This document shows positions 63,151 through 64,000 of a stretch of DNA of 64,000 bases, in pieces (positions within the stretch are counted from its first letter, which is position 1; each line of letters starts with the position of its first letter). The translations under genes and the position numbers were made by a program. The DNA is taken from contig OY821740.1 of assembly GCA_963682055.1 (NCBI GenBank), positions 19,554,814-19,618,813 on the forward strand, read 5' to 3'. The notes below the pieces were generated by a model. The model worked only from the letters and a program-made list of their open reading frames with translations. It searched no databases and was not told the DNA's origin. The stretch is from Primula veris (lineage: Eukaryota > Streptophyta > Magnoliopsida > Ericales > Primulaceae).

Positions 63151-64000
63151 ATGACAGACCCAGGTCCACAGATTAAAGGGAGGTTGGGTATTTTACGACA
63201 GACCGGTCATATTTCTAATCAGACTTGGGATGCTGGCAGAGAAGCGGGTAGAGGAGATGCCAATAAGATTAGGGTTTATAATTATAGTTGGCAGATACCG
63301 ACGCCTGAAAGGGTAGTTCATAATATCATTAGGGCTGGTTTTTACGGTATTTACAGTATAGGTAATTATACCGTAGACCGAGGGTTGATTACAGCCTTAG
63401 TTGATAGGTGGCGTGATGAGTCGCACACGTTCCATTTTGTCGGGGGAGAGTTGGGGATATCTTTACAGGATGTAGAGATTATGCTCGGTCTGAGGGTGGA
63501 TGGTCTTGCTGTGACCCGGTCGGAGCGGAATGACACGAAGGCGAGCAGGTTGGCTATGATGGAGAGTTTGTTGGGTGTTAGGCCGGCTGACAATCAAGTC
63601 GATCAAAACTGTCTGACAGTTAGACTTGATTGGATGTTACAGACCTTCGGTGAATTACCCCCCAACCCTAGTGAGGAGCGTTTACTATATCAGTCTAGGG
63701 CTGCCATGCTATTATTACTGGCTGCACATGTGTTTTCGGATAAGAGCAGTGATCAGATTCCACTCTGGCCTCTGCCATTTCTGGAGGATTTTGACACATG
63801 TGCTGAGTATAGTTGGGGATCAGCTCTTCTGGCCTGGTTAGAGGCTAATCTATGCAGGGTGGTACGTTGTAAGACAACCGGAGTAAGCGGGGCGGTGATG
63901 TTTCTGGATATGTGGGCGATTACCAGACTACTGCCGGTTAGACCGTGTGAAGAGCTGCCGGAAGATGTCGAGCCACCGGAGGGCTTGCCTAGGTTCCCCC
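63151..64000 (+). CDS. Plant mobile domain (PMD/MAIN-like) protein, 5' part
   Basis: Open from ATG 63151 to the window edge without a stop, 283 complete codons. The start MTDPGPQIKGRLGILRQTGH is followed by W...PTPERVVHNIIRAGFYGIYS, ALVDRWRDESHTFHFVGGE, LGISLQDVEIMLGLRVDG, WGSALLAWLEANLCR and MFLDMWAITRLLP. These are the ordered motifs of the plant mobile domain found in MAIN/MAIL1 proteins, in long forms of protein phosphatase 7, and in transposons. Cellular members act in nuclear silencing and genome stability; transposon-borne members have no settled role. The frame is GC-richer than its surroundings and undamaged, unlike the retroelements here. Whether this is a host gene or transposon-borne cannot be decided without the downstream sequence. 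Confidence 0.85.
   Translation, partial: MTDPGPQIKGRLGILRQTGHISNQTWDAGREAGRGDANKIRVYNYSWQIPTPERVVHNIIRAGFYGIYSIGNYTVDRGLITALVDRWRDESHTFHFVGGELGISLQDVEIMLGLRVDGLAVTRSERNDTKASRLAMMESLLGVRPADNQVDQNCLTVRLDWMLQTFGELPPNPSEERLLYQSRAAMLLLLAAHVFSDKSSDQIPLWPLPFLEDFDTCAEYSWGSALLAWLEANLCRVVRCKTTGVSGAVMFLDMWAITRLLPVRPCEELPEDVEPPEGLPRFP

Overview
The window is nuclear DNA of a flowering plant, most likely a eudicot. It is strongly AT-rich, its genes are split by GT-AG introns, and it is crowded with plant transposon families. The species cannot be named from the sequence. Five protein genes are supported. Everything else is transposon, satellite-like repeat or AT-rich spacer.

Layout. 1-2667: microsatellite, a degenerate TTTTATGCACC-type minisatellite and AT-rich spacer. 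2668-3843 (-): intronless receptor-like cytoplasmic kinase that has lost all of its catalytic residues. 7953-9670: non-autonomous Mutator-like element with long terminal inverted repeats. 11035-16269: old gag-only Ty3/gypsy-type LTR element (minus orientation) carrying a nested 223-bp CACTA element. 16640-21712 (+): OTU-type deubiquitinase gene with a promoter, a long leader and 10 coding exons, 341 aa. 22572-25386 (-): chloroplast WCRKC thioredoxin-like gene, 5 exons, 187 aa, convergent with the OTU gene. 25387-40388: repeat land with a copia element whose LTRs are inverted (28561-35547), Helitron-like elements, a probable solo LTR and a broken fragment of an AVT1 gene. 40389-47388 (-): complete AVT1-type vacuolar amino acid transporter gene, 12 exons, 541 aa, including a U12-type AT-AC intron. 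47389-51103: spacer and minisatellites. 51104-58105: second copia element with normal direct LTRs. 58205-59809: two Helitron-like elements and a hAT element. 61294-61520: nested palindromes. 61560-63150: presumed leader of the last gene, with two tandem arrays. 63151-64000 (+): start of a plant mobile domain (PMD) gene that runs off the window.

The genes do not form a pathway. The cellular ones are ordinary dispersed plant genes: signalling pseudokinase, ubiquitin protease, plastid redox protein, tonoplast transporter. The PMD gene may be transposon-associated. The most unusual items are the copia copy that integrated with two U5 ends outward, the AT-AC intron beside a 20-nt exon in AVT1, the pseudokinase, and the palindrome and higher-order repeat architecture in front of the PMD gene. 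I did not see a clearly new multi-gene system. Exon structures were built by hand from splice signals and reading-frame continuity; family names come from remembered conserved motifs, not from a database search.
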